From positions 62,001-126,000 of the forward strand of contig BPQB01000068.1 in assembly GCA_019973155.2 (NCBI GenBank): a DNA stretch of 64,000 nucleotides, read 5' to 3'. Made by a program: the position numbers and the translations under genes. The notes beneath the pieces are model-generated. The model had not been told where the DNA came from. It ran no database searches and was given only the letters and a program-made list of their open reading frames with translations. Source of the DNA: Phanerochaete sordida (Eukaryota > Basidiomycota > Agaricomycetes > Polyporales > Phanerochaetaceae). Shown here piece after piece: positions 11,613 through 23,387 of this stretch. Numbering within the stretch: position 1 is the stretch's first letter; every line of letters begins with the position of its first letter.

Positions 11613-13400
11613 ATGAATAAAAAATCTCTCGCAGACTCCATCGACCCCACGAACAATCCCTACTTTGCTCCTACAGATGGTCGCTGTTTGATCAACGACC
11701 TCCCCACGGAGCTGCTCTCCCAGATCTTCGTCGTGGGCGCAGATTCCGAGCTGGACCCCGCGACACACGACGAAGACGAAGACGACGACTACAGCGACGG
11801 CAGTCTCTCCTCGCTCGACTCCGGCTCGCGGGCGGGCTCGCCCTCGACAAGCAAAGCTTCGGAGGCGTCCTTCGGCTCCAGCTTCGAGCGGCACCTGCCC
11901 TTCGAGCTGCTCGTCTCGCGCGTGTGCACGCGCTGGCGCGCGGTCGCGGTCGAGACCCCGACGCTGTGGACGAACATCGAGTTCCAGGAGCCGTTCAACC
12001 TCGACCGCGCGCGCGAGTACGTCCGGCGCGCGAAGGGCGCACCGCTCGACATCTCGATCGACTGCACCGTGGAGGAGGATGAGATGCTGGACGACGAGGC
12101 AGAGTGGCTCGATGAAGCAACCGTGGCTGGCAAGCCGCACTTCGTGGCGCTGCGCGAAGTGCTCGACCTGCTGAAGCCCCATGTCGAGCAGTGGAAGACG
12201 CTGGAGCTCATGGTGTCGCACTACCTGCTCATGCAGCACGCTCTTACCGTGTTCGCGTCATGTTCAGGTGCGCCTATACTTGAAGTCATGGGGCTGTACC
12301 ACTACGAAGACTCCGAGGAGAGCGAGAGGTTCGTTCCGCCGCAATACAAGGAGCAGGACTTTGTGCTATTCCAGAACAACTTGCCAAAAATCAAGGAGGT
12401 TGCCCTCTGGGGCGTGCACGTCGATTGGCCGAAAACGACTTTCCTTTCGGAGCTACACGACATAGAATTTGCGTATCATGCCCTCGACGTGCGGCCCAGC
12501 TACTTCGACTTCCAGCGAATATTGAAGAGCTCGCCGAGGCTGCAGACACTTACGTTGTGCCAGTCAGGGCCGGCCGGCATGCCCGTCGACTGGCTAGAAA
12601 GCGTGAAGACGGCGATGAATCTCCCTCCCGAGAAGCCCCCTACGGAGTCACTACTCGACATCACCCTCCCTTCCGTCGCGAACCTCGTCCTCGCGTTCCT
12701 TTCACCTGACTACGTGCTTGCGCTGCTCGACCACATTCGTCTGCCAAGCGTCATGTCGCTCGCGCTCGACTTCGAGCAGGACGAGTATACACCCGTCCTC
12801 GCGCGGCTCGCCGAGCCCGCGGCGGGCACGAGCAAGTCGGTGTTTGCAGGCATCGAGGCGCTCAAGCTGTCGGGCCTGCCGTGCTCACACGTCCCGACGC
12901 TCGTCGCGGCCGCCGGCGCGCTGCAGAACATGAAGCAGCTCAGCATCAACTTCACGCACGTCGACTACCTGTGGCTCGACCTGCTCATCGCGCCGGAGGC
13001 GATCCCGGAGGCGGGGCTCGCGCCAGGAACGTCGTTCTTCCCGCGGCTCGAGGCGCTCTCGGTCACCGCCATCGACGGCGCAACTGTGCGCGACATCGTC
13101 GAGAAGCGCAGGGCGATCGGGCGGCCGCTCAAGGAGGTGTACCTCAACCGCGAGGAGCAGCTCTGGCCCGAGGACCAGACGTGGCTGCGCGAAAACCTGG
13201 AGGTGTTCGAGCTCTTTGAGGGCTCGGACGACGAGGACGTGATCGACGAGGTGGACGACATCCTCGACCTGGACGACGTTGACGAGGAGGACATCATGGA
13301 GGACGACCAGGATGAAAATTGGACGGACGATGATGATTTTGACGAAGATTTTGATGACGACGAGGACGAGGAGTTTGACGTAATGTTCAATATGCGCTGA
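11613..13400 (+). CDS. F-box protein with acidic C-terminal tail
   Basis: A single-exon frame of 595 aa. Residues about 25-40 (CLINDLPTELLSQIF) match an F-box core. After a Ser/Asp-rich insertion of about 45 residues, the second half follows (FELLVSRVCTRWRAVAVETP, then LWTNIEF). This is the common split F-box-like layout of mushroom proteins, followed by irregular leucine-rich repeats to about residue 510. The last 60 residues are almost entirely Asp/Glu. F-box proteins recruit substrates to SCF ubiquitin ligases through Skp1, and the LRR part would bind the target, which is unknown. The absence of introns contrasts with most neighbours. The next gene starts 240 bp downstream on the same strand. 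Confidence 0.85.
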   Translation: MNKKSLADSIDPTNNPYFAPTDGRCLINDLPTELLSQIFVVGADSELDPATHDEDEDDDYSDGSLSSLDSGSRAGSPSTSKASEASFGSSFERHLPFELLVSRVCTRWRAVAVETPTLWTNIEFQEPFNLDRAREYVRRAKGAPLDISIDCTVEEDEMLDDEAEWLDEATVAGKPHFVALREVLDLLKPHVEQWKTLELMVSHYLLMQHALTVFASCSGAPILEVMGLYHYEDSEESERFVPPQYKEQDFVLFQNNLPKIKEVALWGVHVDWPKTTFLSELHDIEFAYHALDVRPSYFDFQRILKSSPRLQTLTLCQSGPAGMPVDWLESVKTAMNLPPEKPPTESLLDITLPSVANLVLAFLSPDYVLALLDHIRLPSVMSLALDFEQDEYTPVLARLAEPAAGTSKSVFAGIEALKLSGLPCSHVPTLVAAAGALQNMKQLSINFTHVDYLWLDLLIAPEAIPEAGLAPGTSFFPRLEALSVTAIDGATVRDIVEKRRAIGRPLKEVYLNREEQLWPEDQTWLRENLEVFELFEGSDDEDVIDEVDDILDLDDVDEEDIMEDDQDENWTDDDDFDEDFDDDEDEEFDVMFNMR

Positions 13401-13640
13401 GGTGGAATTATGGCCTGCTTCATAGATGTGTACCTAGACAACCGCAGGAGCAGCCTTTCACCGTACAGCCCTCTCAGTCTCAGTCCTGGCGTTCGTGAAC
13501 TTGGCATTCACCGTCTGCGTGAAGATGTGGCTGGCGTTTACGCGTGTCTACGCGTCTGTGGCTTGGGCGAGCTGAGTTTGAAATGGCGGCCTGCGCTCAA
13601 CTGGGCCTTTCTCTACGCTCATAGTGCAGGCGAGCCCGCC

Positions 13641-16531
13641 ATGGATGCCCCCTGGGCCAAAGAGCCAGCGATACCCAGACATGTCTTGATTACCCCCTCC
13701 GCCTCTCCTCCTGTCTCCCGCCCCTCGTCCCCAAAACCCCGACGAAAATCAACATCGCGGCCACCACCCAACAAACGCGCACGGACGAGCGAGACCCCGT
13801 CCACACCAGGTCCCTCAGGCCCCCACACGCCCGTCGAATCCTCGAGTGGGGCACAGTCAGTCGACCTAAGTCGCGACGAGGCATGGCGAGCTTCGTCGCA
13901 GCGACTGATGAACGTGTGGTCCCAACTTGCCGAGCGGTACAACGTCCCCCTTGACCAGGACGATATCATCGACCTGCGCACCGTCAAGCTCGTCAAAGAC
14001 CGCGGCATTACGCGCCGCCTGAAGAAAGGCTACCGCATCGGCGACCTTGGCGACCCCAGCACGGACGACGTCGATGCGTCGAGCGAAGATGACCGAGATG
14101 GCGAAGACGAGATCGACTCCCTGCCTCACCCCGAGCCCAAAGTCCCCATAAAGCTCGAGATGGAGAAGACGAACCGTGTGCTGCCCCCCTTTACGGAGAT
14201 GAACCCCGCAGACGCGGACGACCTGAAGGCGTTCCTGGAGGAGGAGGAGCGGCGGAGAGCACTCGGGGGCGTGGACGACGAGTCGGACGAAGACGAGGTG
14301 GAGCACCTCATCACAGACGTCGACGATGTGGTGGAACTCGGCACAGACGAGGAGGACGAGCAGTCGGACTGGGTCACGGAGCGCGTCGTGCGGGTCGACT
14401 CGCGGCGAACACCAGCGCGACGTACGCCAGCGCCGCGGCGCACCCCCGCGCCGAGCGTGCACGTCGGCACATTCGCGCGTGCGTTGAGCCCGACCGACTC
14501 CGAGGACGAGTTTGCCAAGGCAGACGTAGACGAGTCCACGCCCGTGCGCGCGCCCTCTGCCGCATTGCCATCCAGCTCGAGGACCCCGCGGCCGCGAACT
14601 CCTTCGCCACCTGCGCGTTCACCAAGTGCAGACTACCTCGATCTGACAACTCCTTCGCCACCATCGCTGCCGAGCATACCTTCATCACGCGCGCGATCGA
14701 TCTCGCGCGTGCCCGGTACTCGTCTGCGTTCTCCTTCGCCGATAAAAGCCACATATATGCGCACGAATGCGCCGTCAGACAAAAGACCAAGTGACGCTTT
14801 CGCTCGGCCGCTACCCCCTCTAAAGACCGCTGCGCGGACAGTGGCATCTCGCAATCTCCAGCTGCAAACCCCGCCTCTCTCTTCTGCTAGCGGTAGCACG
14901 CCGGAGCTTGGCCTCGAAGACCACGACGAGGATGTCTCTCCGCCACCGCGACGAGCAGGTCAGCGAGCCATGACAGTGCTATCCGAGGCGGGACCAAGTT
15001 CGTCTGCGGCGCAGAGAGCGAAGTCTCCCACCACTTCCACAAAGAAGGCCCTGCCCAAATCAATCAGCGCGACGAAGGCTGCGCCGAACCGCGCTCGAGA
15101 CGCGACGCCGGGTCCAGTGACTGGACGCGTACCTGAGGTCGTCATTATGCGAAAGCCCCCAAAGCCCCGTTTGTCCGTCAAGCCCTTGGCACCGGCCGGC
15201 AGCGTCGCCTTCAAGAAGCCTACGCCGCCGCCGCCACCGCCACCTCCGACAACACTTCCGGAGAAAGGCAAAGCTCGGGCCTCCGTCTTCGACATCGACC
15301 TATCCGACGACGAGCCCATCCCGGTGCCTCGACGACGCAGAGCGAAGAGCCTCGCGCCTATTCCGACAGACTCTGCGTCTTACAGAGAACCGCGGTCGTA
15401 TGAGGCTCTGTCCTCGCCTATTCGTGAGGTCAAGCCAAGCCGGCCGGTGGCGACGACTGGTAGAAAGCGCAAACGACCGATCACGCCTGCACTCCCGAGT
15501 TCTTCTTCAGAGAGCGAACCCGAGACACCGCTGAAGTCGCGTATAAACCAAAGACAAACACACACGCCCTCCCCGCCGCGAACAACTCGGAAGCCTGCCA
15601 AAGGCAAGGCAGCGCGTGGCGGCAATCAGTCTGGTATGTGCAGTGCTTACCTTGGTAATTCGTGCATATATGAACGCTGTGAGCAGAGGGCGACCGACCG
15701 GACTCTCGACATCAACAAACAGCTCGCTCGCGTTCTCGCGCCAGGACAGCGCAGCCCCCGCCACAGGCTGCCCCAGTATATCCACCCAATCCGTTTCTCG
15801 GCTCTACAGCACCAGCACGGAGCAAGTCCCGCCCTCCCGTGGGTTATCCACCACCGCTACCCGCGTTGCAGTTCCAAGAGCCGCAGGCACAGCACATTGC
15901 GCAAGCCGTGCATTATCTATCGTATCTTTTTGCAAATAATACGAATGTCGCAAGCTACGGGCTCCCGCCTGCGATGGCATATGGGCAGCCCCCACAAGCG
16001 GTGCATCCGCACACGCCCAAGCGCCACCACCGACCGGCGCGGCGGGAGCCTTCCAGCTCACCAGTCGCCGGCCCCTCGAGTCCGCCGACATTTGGATACG
16101 GAACGCCGCAGCACGGGCATGCATACCCGTTCACGTTCGACCCGGCGTACTCGTCAGCGACGTCGCCGCCCGCGTCGAGCTCGCCGGTGGCGTCGCCTGC
16201 GTCATCGCCCGTGCGTCACGCGCCAGGACGGAGCATGAGCAGGGCGCGCAGCAAATCGCGCGCTCGGCGTGTCTCGTTCAAGCTGGGACCGGACGATCGC
16301 GCTGCGTTCCTGAAGGACGCGCGGCCTGCATCTGGGAGCGAAGACGAGGACGAAACGGGCGATCTGCGGCAGGGTGGCGAGCAGGGCGGGCAGGACGGCC
16401 GGAGCAGGAGCAGCGCCGGAGCGAGGCGCGGTCGTGTGCAGGAGGACGAGGATCCGCCGCGGCATCATGAGCGAGGACGCACGCCAGGGCCGTCGTCAGG
16501 GCGTGCGCGAAGTGCAGCCGGGCGGCGGTGA
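13641..16531 (+). CDS. large disordered nuclear protein with Scm3/HJURP-like motif
   Basis: Exons 13641-15633 and 15723-16531 (intron 89 bp) give 933 aa. Residues about 88-125 contain RLMNVWSQLAERY followed by DDIIDLRTVKLVKDRG. This resembles the Scm3/HJURP centromeric histone-chaperone pattern of a short helix, then a D-E/I-I-D-L-x-T-x-x-I/L-V-x-D-x-G segment. The remainder is low-complexity: Asp/Glu clusters near 200-300, long Pro/Ser/Arg stretches, a KRKRP-type nuclear signal near residue 612, a poly-Pro run, and an Arg/Ser-rich C-terminus. If the match is right, it would deposit CENP-A at centromeres. This rests on one motif, so a generic nuclear scaffold is the alternative. The upstream in-frame sequence (from 13410) was excluded because it lacks composition typical of the rest. 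Confidence 0.5.
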
Positions 16532-16975
16532 GTGAGGTCATGCGAGATGGATGGAAAGTGTATGTACACAAGCAGAGTGCTTCTGGATGTCCGTTGTTGT
16601 ACACGTACGATGCCCGCGTATGCTATGCTCGTCGCTGCCGGGCTGCTCGTCGCCGACGATGGCTGATGATCTTTCTGCTACGACTGCGACGGTGGGAGGT
16701 CTGGGCCTGCGTACGTGATTGCGGGGTGGATTGGGCGCCTAGTTGGAAACTCGAGATTTTTGCTCCGCAAACAGGACCCAACAACTCATCCTCCACCTCC
16801 ACCACACGACCCAAATATTCCCCTCGCTGCCCTCTCGGTTCTCGAGCACTCCCCGCGTCGAACAGCACGGCATCCCAAGCAACCCTCGGGGGAAGCAGCA
16901 CTTGATATCTCTTCGTTTTCGAGCGGTCATCATCTGGGCAAAGCGCATCGCGTCAGTGCAGATTAGCGAGTCAGA
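16532..16975. other. intergenic region upstream of the PP2C gene
   Basis: 444 bp with no recognised gene. It must contain the promoter and leader of the phosphatase gene. Confidence 0.5.
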
Positions 16976-19143
16976 ATGGTCCGTACAACGTCCCCTTCTG
17001 CGAGAAGTTGTCTCACCGCGAAGCACAGGGACAAACACTCTCCGTGCCTTGTAAGTTCTCCCCGCCTGCTTCCTGGTAGACCGTCGGCCGAACGCGAGGT
17101 CCCTCTGCCCACAGCTACGGCAAAGTCAACAGAGACAGGCAGCAATGACAAGTACGCATACGGTGTGTCGGAGATGCAGGGATGGCGCATAGGTGAGTGC
17201 CCTCACGCCCAGGAATGACCCTCTCAACTTGCTATGCCCCGCCAAAGTACTAGGAGCAGCTGCGCCGCGGGCCCGCTCCTACGCTTGGAGGCATAGCATG
17301 TCTCCTAACAATCCCTTGCGTTCTCTCTAGGCATGGAAGACGCGCACGCAACCGTGCTCAAGCTGGACGCGGACAAGAGTGATGCCGAAACGAACGCCTT
17401 CTTTGCCGTGTACGACGGCCATGGTGGTACGTGTCCCTTCATGTGCCCTCCCTTGCCCATTCTTCGTCTCCCGCTCACACGCGTGTACCCAGGCGCCGCA
17501 ACGGCCAAGTACGCAGGCCAGCACGTCCACCAACGGCTCCTGAACGACCCGGCATATAAGAACGGTCGCTACACCGAGGCGCTGAAAAACGCATTCTTGA
17601 ACACAGACGCAGACATGAAGGAAGGTGTGTGTTTCCCCCGCCGCGCGACGGGATGCAGCCCGGCTCACCAGACACCGAGCCCCAGACCCTGCCATGCAGC
17701 GGGAAAGCTCTGGCTGCACCGCCGTCGCGGCTCTTGTGACTGCCGACGGCCGCGTCCTTGTGGTACGTCACCGCCTTCCCTGGATCCGGATCAGCGCCTG
17801 ATGGCTTGCCAGGCTAATGCAGGAGACTCGCGGGCGATCATCTGCTCGAAAGGAGAGGGCAAGCCGCTGAGTAACGACCACAAGCCTGAGAATGCTGGTA
17901 AGTGGACGCGTTTTCCCAATTCGGCAAGTGTGCTAACTGGAGTACAGGCGAGAAGAAGCGCATCCAAGCAGCTGGAGGATATGTGGAATTTGGTCGTGTG
18001 AATGGTGCGTGGTTCGTTCTTTGCACGTATGCATATATTGACAGCATGGCACAGGAAATCTCGCTTTGTCGCGCGCCCTTGGAGACTTCACCTACAAACG
18101 CAACAACAACATACCTGCCGAAGACCAGATTATCACCTGCGACCCAGAAATTATTGAGCACAAGATCACAGAAGATGACGAGTTCATTATTGTCGCGTGC
18201 GATGGTGCGCGATCTGCGTCTGTATTCATTTGACGTGTGATGCTGAGATCTATTGCAGGTATTTGGGACTGCTTGACTACACAACAGGCGGCAAGTGCCG
18301 TGCGCTTCCTCATCTCAGAGGGCAAAGACCTTGGCGAGATCTGCGAAATTATCTGCGACCACTGCCTCGCGCCAGACACGATTGGTGGAGCAGGCATCGG
18401 CTGCGACAACATGACCATGCTCATCGTCGCTCTGCTTCACGGCCGGACAAAGCAAGAATGGCAAGCCTGGGTCACCGATCGCGTCAAGCAGCGGTATGGC
18501 CACTACACGCCTATGGAGCTGCCACGCCTGTACTCCGAGAGCCGCATCGAGGGCAACCGTCGGCGCATGGCTGCGTGGGAGGAGCGCCAGAAGTACTGGG
18601 CGGAGAAGGACAAGGAGAAGAACAACGACCAGCCCACCGGCCCCGGTACTGGTACTCAGCGCGTGGAGCAGAACGGCGGTATCACCATACTTCTCCGGCC
18701 CGAGACTTTGTTCAACACCCCTGCGGACGAGGAGGACGAGGATAGCGACAGCGAGACCCCACCTGCGTCTGACGTGGACCTCGACGGCAGCCTCAAGCAC
18801 GACCCAACGGCGGGCCTGAAAGCACAGCTCGACGAGCTCGACCGCGAGGAGGAGGAGCGCCAGACGAAGAAGCACAAGACCGACGACGCTTCCGCGAACG
18901 AGCGCGAGCTCCAGGGCGAGGCGCCACCACCACCGAGACAGCCCAACGGCGACGTGGTGCCCGCCGATGTGCAGGCGCTGCCCCCAGATGCACAGGTGCG
19001 CGTCTAGTGCTCACGCAGCAGAGGCGTTTCGCTGAAGCTCGCAGACGCAGAAGGCGGCCGCCTTCGCGGGCGGCGACGCACCCGGTGCGATTGCGACGTC
19101 CGAAGGCCTGCTCGACGCGAGCGAGAGCCCGTTCAAGGCGTAG
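16976..19143 (+). CDS. PP2C-type Ser/Thr protein phosphatase (PTC2/PTC3-like)
   Basis: Exons 16976-16978, 17029-17050, 17115-17192, 17331-17426, 17493-17624, 17686-17762, 17813-17897, 17948-18004, 18055-18204, 18259-18995 and 19045-19143 give 511 aa. The first coding exon holds only the ATG. Splicing then yields an N-terminal MGQTLS, a typical N-myristoylation site of fungal PTC2/3 enzymes. All metal-binding PP2C motifs are visible: MEDAH, VYDGHGG, SGCTAV, ANAGDSRAI, LSNDHKP, GNLALSRALGDF, VACDGIWD and GCDNMTMLIV. The C-terminal 200 residues are acidic and disordered. These Mn/Mg-dependent phosphatases down-regulate MAPK, checkpoint and unfolded-protein signalling. The gene is transcribed convergently with the NUDCD1-like gene, 300 bp away. 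Confidence 0.92.
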
Positions 19144-19443
19144 GAAGCTGCACCGCATTTCTTGGTCCCCGGACTGTCCCTGTATCTTCCCTCTTCTGTT
19201 TCTCGTTCCTGTTCACTGTCCTGGGTACACCTTAGCTCTATCTATACCTCGCTACGCGCTCTTCGCACTCATTCCTCCGTCCGTTTCCACGCAAGTTTGG
19301 CTCATATCGGTGCTGTTTCCACGTATTATGCCTCACGCACGCCACGACCTGCAATGATGCTGTGCTTGTAGTAGCATACCAACTGTTCTTCGTATCTGGG
19401 AATCTTTGATAACTTCATGTTGAGCATAGAACTTGTATCTTCC
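19144..19443. other. convergent 3' intergenic region
   Basis: 300 bp between the stop codons of the phosphatase and NUDCD1-like genes. Nothing else was seen. Confidence 0.6.
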
Positions 19444-21428
19444 TCATAATGTACTATGTATCATCACCAATTCCCTCTCGCACAGGCAAAGAATCTCCTC
19501 TCTCCCTGCGGCTGTGACCACTGCGCCCACTCCGAGCAGGGGGCCGCTCGCTCCATCGCCGACCTTCAGCACCGCTTGTTTCGAGAACTTATCCCCGCGC
19601 TTTGCAGGAGCTTGGTAGATGTAGACGTTCCCGCCGAGGTCCCGCGATCCGCTCTCGAACGCGAGCACGGCCTTCGACGAAAGGTGATGCACGAAGCGGG
19701 TGTCGCGCTTCGACGCGAGCACGAAGGAGAGGGCGTTGTAGGTGACATTGTGCTTCCAGGCTTGCGCCGCGGCATCGAACGCGAACTCGCAGCCGTCGAT
19801 GCCGTGCTTGACGACAACGCTGAGACGCGACGCCGCGTCTCCGGGCACCGGCGTCGCGAGCAGCGTGACGGGCTCGCCTGCACCCGCGTTCTGCGCCCAC
19901 GCCGGCTCGCCGCCGTCGAGCGAAACCCACGTGAGCACGCTCATGTCGCCGACGTCGGTGTCGACTTCGTCGTCTGCCTCGCCCTGCGCGAGGCTCGGCA
20001 TGCCGCGCCCGAGGCCAAGCCCGCTCGCGTCGTCGCCGCCCTGCAGCGCCGCGGTGTATTTCTCGAGGCTGTCGCGAATCGCCGCGAGCTCGGACGCATC
20101 GAGGCTCTCGGGCACCTCGGGTGCGCCGCCGGGCGTGCCGGCGCCGGCGAAGACGTGCGCCCAGCGCGTGCCGTCGTGCGCCTTGTCGAGGTGCAGCGTG
20201 AGCAGGCCGTACGCGCTCTCGGCCTGCCGGTCGAGCGTCCAGAAGCTCGTCGTCGTGCGGATGCCGTCCCAGAGCTTGGCGAGTGCGTACCGTGGGAGCG
20301 GGACGGGCGAGATCTTGCTGAGGACGTCGTCCTCGTCCGTGACGAAGAGTGAGAGCGTCGTCGGGGAGAACGTGACTTTGATCGCGTCTTTCGGTGTCGC
20401 GGATGGTACTGGGAAGGCGACTGTGACGGAGTCTTCCGACTGCGTCCAAGAGTAGGGTGGTGGCATAGGAGGGCCTTGCACGGTAGGAGTGCCGTTTGTG
20501 CTGTCTAGGTTTTCGCCTGCGCGAGGTATCGGCGCGATCTCGTCTTGACTTGGCTCGTACGTCGGCGCAGAAGGGGATGAGATCTTCCTGTATTCTCCCT
20601 TTCCCACAAACATGAACGCGTCCGTGGCTTCGATGAACAGGGCTTGGACAGGGACGTCGTCGCCTCTTCTGTGCCAGGCAATCTCCAGACTAAGAGGTTG
20701 ATCCCGAGGTATATGTCTCAGGTAGACCTCCACCCCCCAGATATCGTACTTAGACGGCTTCGGCTGTCGCTTCCGTTCCGATTCATCCTGTACGACGTTG
20801 CTGTAGTGCTTCGACGACAGGACGGCGAGAGCGGTTCCAGAGGCCGATCTGACAGCACTGTGGATCCTGAACGGTACCGAGTTGTACATGGACTTGTAGT
20901 CTTCGGGTATTTGGAGCTCGAAGGCGTTCAGGACGTTGGCTGGCCCAGACTGCGCTAGCTGTAGCGCGTAGAGGGTCCCTTGGCCATCCGAGACCAGCAG
21001 AGTGCTAGCGTCCAAGAATGCTGCGGAGGGATACTCCGAATGAGGTCCGTCGCCCGAGGTACCCTTGATGGGTATGGGCAGCTCGCAGAGGACGCGAAAA
21101 GATGGTTCCTACTTGCAAAACGCCGCATTGAGAGCTCTGCTTGCGCTAGACGACGTATAGAACTTACTGTGCCTACATCAACTGCTACCACCCTCAGCTG
21201 ATGGTCGACATATACGACATTCCCGTCGGGTCCTACGACGAGGTGGTTGTGCCGTATCCTGCTTTGCACCTCCTGGAACGAAAGAGGGGTCTTCCCAGCG
21301 GGGGAGCTCTGGTTCAGGGTGTAGGGTAGAGAAAAGCGAGTAACGACGGCATCCTGGTCGATGGCATCGAGTTTGTAGCCTTCAAATCGTGGATTGAGGA
21401 GAGAACGTTCGGGTTCGAAGGAAGGCAT
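19444..21428 (-). CDS. NUDCD1 (NudC domain-containing protein 1) orthologue
   Basis: Exons 21428-21168 and 21063-19444 (intron 104 bp with an AAG acceptor) give 626 aa. The N-terminus has LLNPRFEGYKLD, a hallmark of NUDCD1. A beta-propeller-like first half is followed by a CS/p23-type domain at about residues 290-380 (PPYSWTQSEDSVTVAFPVP). The C-terminal half shows YNALSFVLASKRDTRFVHH and VYIYQAP, again matching the animal protein. CS domains act as Hsp90 co-chaperones, and NUDCD1 is known as a partner of COPI-related and Hsp90 clients. A start 30 bases further upstream (21458) is possible, but 21428 places the conserved PRFEGYKL motif near the N-terminus as in relatives. Confidence 0.85.
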
Positions 21429-21653
21429 CGTACGGAACGAAGACAAGATATATTCCATTAGCATCCAGTCTTATGATGTCACTGATCTGGTTGTAACACA
21501 GACTTCCCACGCCTAATCATCACTCTATAGACTTACAAAGCGTCTAAATCATATCTCAGTAACAAACGAGCCCTGCAGCGGATAGCGTATGCGTCCTACG
21601 GTGTTACGCACACTGTACTTCAAGAAGTGCTCGACGAAGCCAATTGTCCTCTG

Positions 21654-23387
21654 CTAATATACACCTTCGAGAAAATCGATCATTGGCTCACCCTCGTCGG
21701 AGGCTTTTAGGAGACGGATCTGATCCATCTCTTTGGAGAACCCATCCTCAAGTTTGAGGCAAGTCGGCCCATCTCCACGCTTTCTACGCTCCTGGAAGGC
21801 GCGTACAAGGTTCCACTCGAGAGAACCCGGTACTGCGAGACCATCCACCAGGCATCGTGGGTCCAATCCACGCATTGTGAGCGTCCGGAGCTCCGGGAAG
21901 AAAGCAGTCTTTACGTCGAGCGATCTCTGCGCGGCATTGAGAAACGCGTGAATTTGTAAGTGTTCGTGAATGGGCGAGAGAGTGAGGGACTGGAGTCGCA
22001 GGCCGGTGGCGTAGAGGTACAGCCATGTGCGATAGTACTCGGCAACCGAGCCACTGCTGTCTCGAGCGGGCCTGGGGCATGGGTTGAGCGACAGGTGTGT
22101 GACGTCGGCCGCGAGTGGCGTCGCCGCCAAATAGCACAGAGCTTCGTCTGTAGACCTGTTGACATCAACGCCCCATATTGGGCCGCGGAACGAGTCCCGC
22201 TTGAGGAGCAGACTGATGGACAATGGCCCAGGTGAAGTCTGGTCGCTTCTCATGCTGCTGGTGAGCGTGAATTCGATTTGACCACCAAAGCCGTACGCGT
22301 CATGCGAGATGAGCGATAGGTGTGTGTATAGGGGAAGACGATGTGAAGATGCGAGTTTGTGTGTGTTGATGCGGTTAGAGGGTATCGAAACGACTCCTGC
22401 GTAGGCCTCGAAGTTGAGTGCTGGCTGTGAGACTAGGAGTTGGGTCTCTGCGGTTATCGGGTATGACAAATGTGCCAAGAGATGAGCACACAGCGTTGAG
22501 GTTGTGTGTCCCCGAGTCTGCCGCAGGGCAATCCGGCGCAGCTGAGGAAGCTCGATCGCGCTGGAGGGAATACGCGCACTGTCGTTCGACGTCGACGAAA
22601 TAGCGTCATAGAGATGAAGCTTCTGCAAAATGGGAAGATTGCGAAGCAGCCTGAGCCATTTGGAGATTGAGAGGGAGGCCGTAGGGCTTGCCATGCACCC
22701 ATTGACTTCAAGATGTGTGAGGGTCGGTCGAAGTAGAGTCATCCCGAAGGAGTGTCGGCAATGCAGGGATAGCCTCTTGAGGCGAGGCATATGCGCCTGG
22801 GAGAGCTCTGAAAGATTGTCGCATCTAGGGGATGTTTCCGCCTGCAAGCGCTCCAGCAAGGGTAGCTGGAGCCTCTTGCCAGCGCACGCCAACTGGATGT
22901 AGCGGAGATCAGCCTCCCCTACGGACAACGTCCCTATAGCGAGAACCCGATGGCTGTAATCGAAAAGGTATCGAGCAGGGACTCCTGCATCATCCCACAG
23001 AGTAAGAGGGATGTGGTGTCCAGATCGCTCGAGGAAAGCTCGCGCGGCCTGCTGGCCGCCCAATGCAACGTGCGTCCACAACGAAGGGCAGCCCAGCGCG
23101 AGGTTGCGCCATAAACGACAGACGTGGGTGACTGCAATCCATTTGTAGTGGTGCGCTATCTCAGATTTCGATCGCGGCGGTCGTCCGAGGTCATGCATGT
23201 TGACGAGGCTTTGGAAGATCTGGAGCAGAACTTCTGGGGGAAGTCGAGAATTAATGAGGGCCAGGCCATTTCTGGCGGTGTCGACTGAGCGAACAAGGTC
23301 AAAAAGCGTGCGCCTGAGGGCATCGAGCTCGGCGATTGTTCGCAGCGCGGAGAAAGGAAGTGGAGGGGGCGGAGGCCAGTGATCCAT
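21654..23387 (-). CDS. F-box/LRR protein
   Basis: A single frame from ATG 23387 to TAG 21654-21656 gives 577 aa. Residues about 45-110 carry an F-box-like module (INSRLPPEVLLQIFQSL, then WIAVTHVCRLWRNLALGCP and LWTHVAL), followed by irregular LRRs to the end. The frame is open to 23681, but the upstream residues are rich in Cys and His and lack similarity to F-box N-termini, so the later ATG was preferred. A coding exon hidden upstream is possible. It likely acts as a substrate adaptor of an SCF ligase. Its C-terminus is the intact relative of the fragment at 2461-2898. The gene lies directly downstream of secreted-protein copy 2 on the same strand. Confidence 0.8.
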   Translation of the reverse strand: MDHWPPPPPLPFSALRTIAELDALRRTLFDLVRSVDTARNGLALINSRLPPEVLLQIFQSLVNMHDLGRPPRSKSEIAHHYKWIAVTHVCRLWRNLALGCPSLWTHVALGGQQAARAFLERSGHHIPLTLWDDAGVPARYLFDYSHRVLAIGTLSVGEADLRYIQLACAGKRLQLPLLERLQAETSPRCDNLSELSQAHMPRLKRLSLHCRHSFGMTLLRPTLTHLEVNGCMASPTASLSISKWLRLLRNLPILQKLHLYDAISSTSNDSARIPSSAIELPQLRRIALRQTRGHTTSTLCAHLLAHLSYPITAETQLLVSQPALNFEAYAGVVSIPSNRINTHKLASSHRLPLYTHLSLISHDAYGFGGQIEFTLTSSMRSDQTSPGPLSISLLLKRDSFRGPIWGVDVNRSTDEALCYLAATPLAADVTHLSLNPCPRPARDSSGSVAEYYRTWLYLYATGLRLQSLTLSPIHEHLQIHAFLNAAQRSLDVKTAFFPELRTLTMRGLDPRCLVDGLAVPGSLEWNLVRAFQERRKRGDGPTCLKLEDGFSKEMDQIRLLKASDEGEPMIDFLEGVY

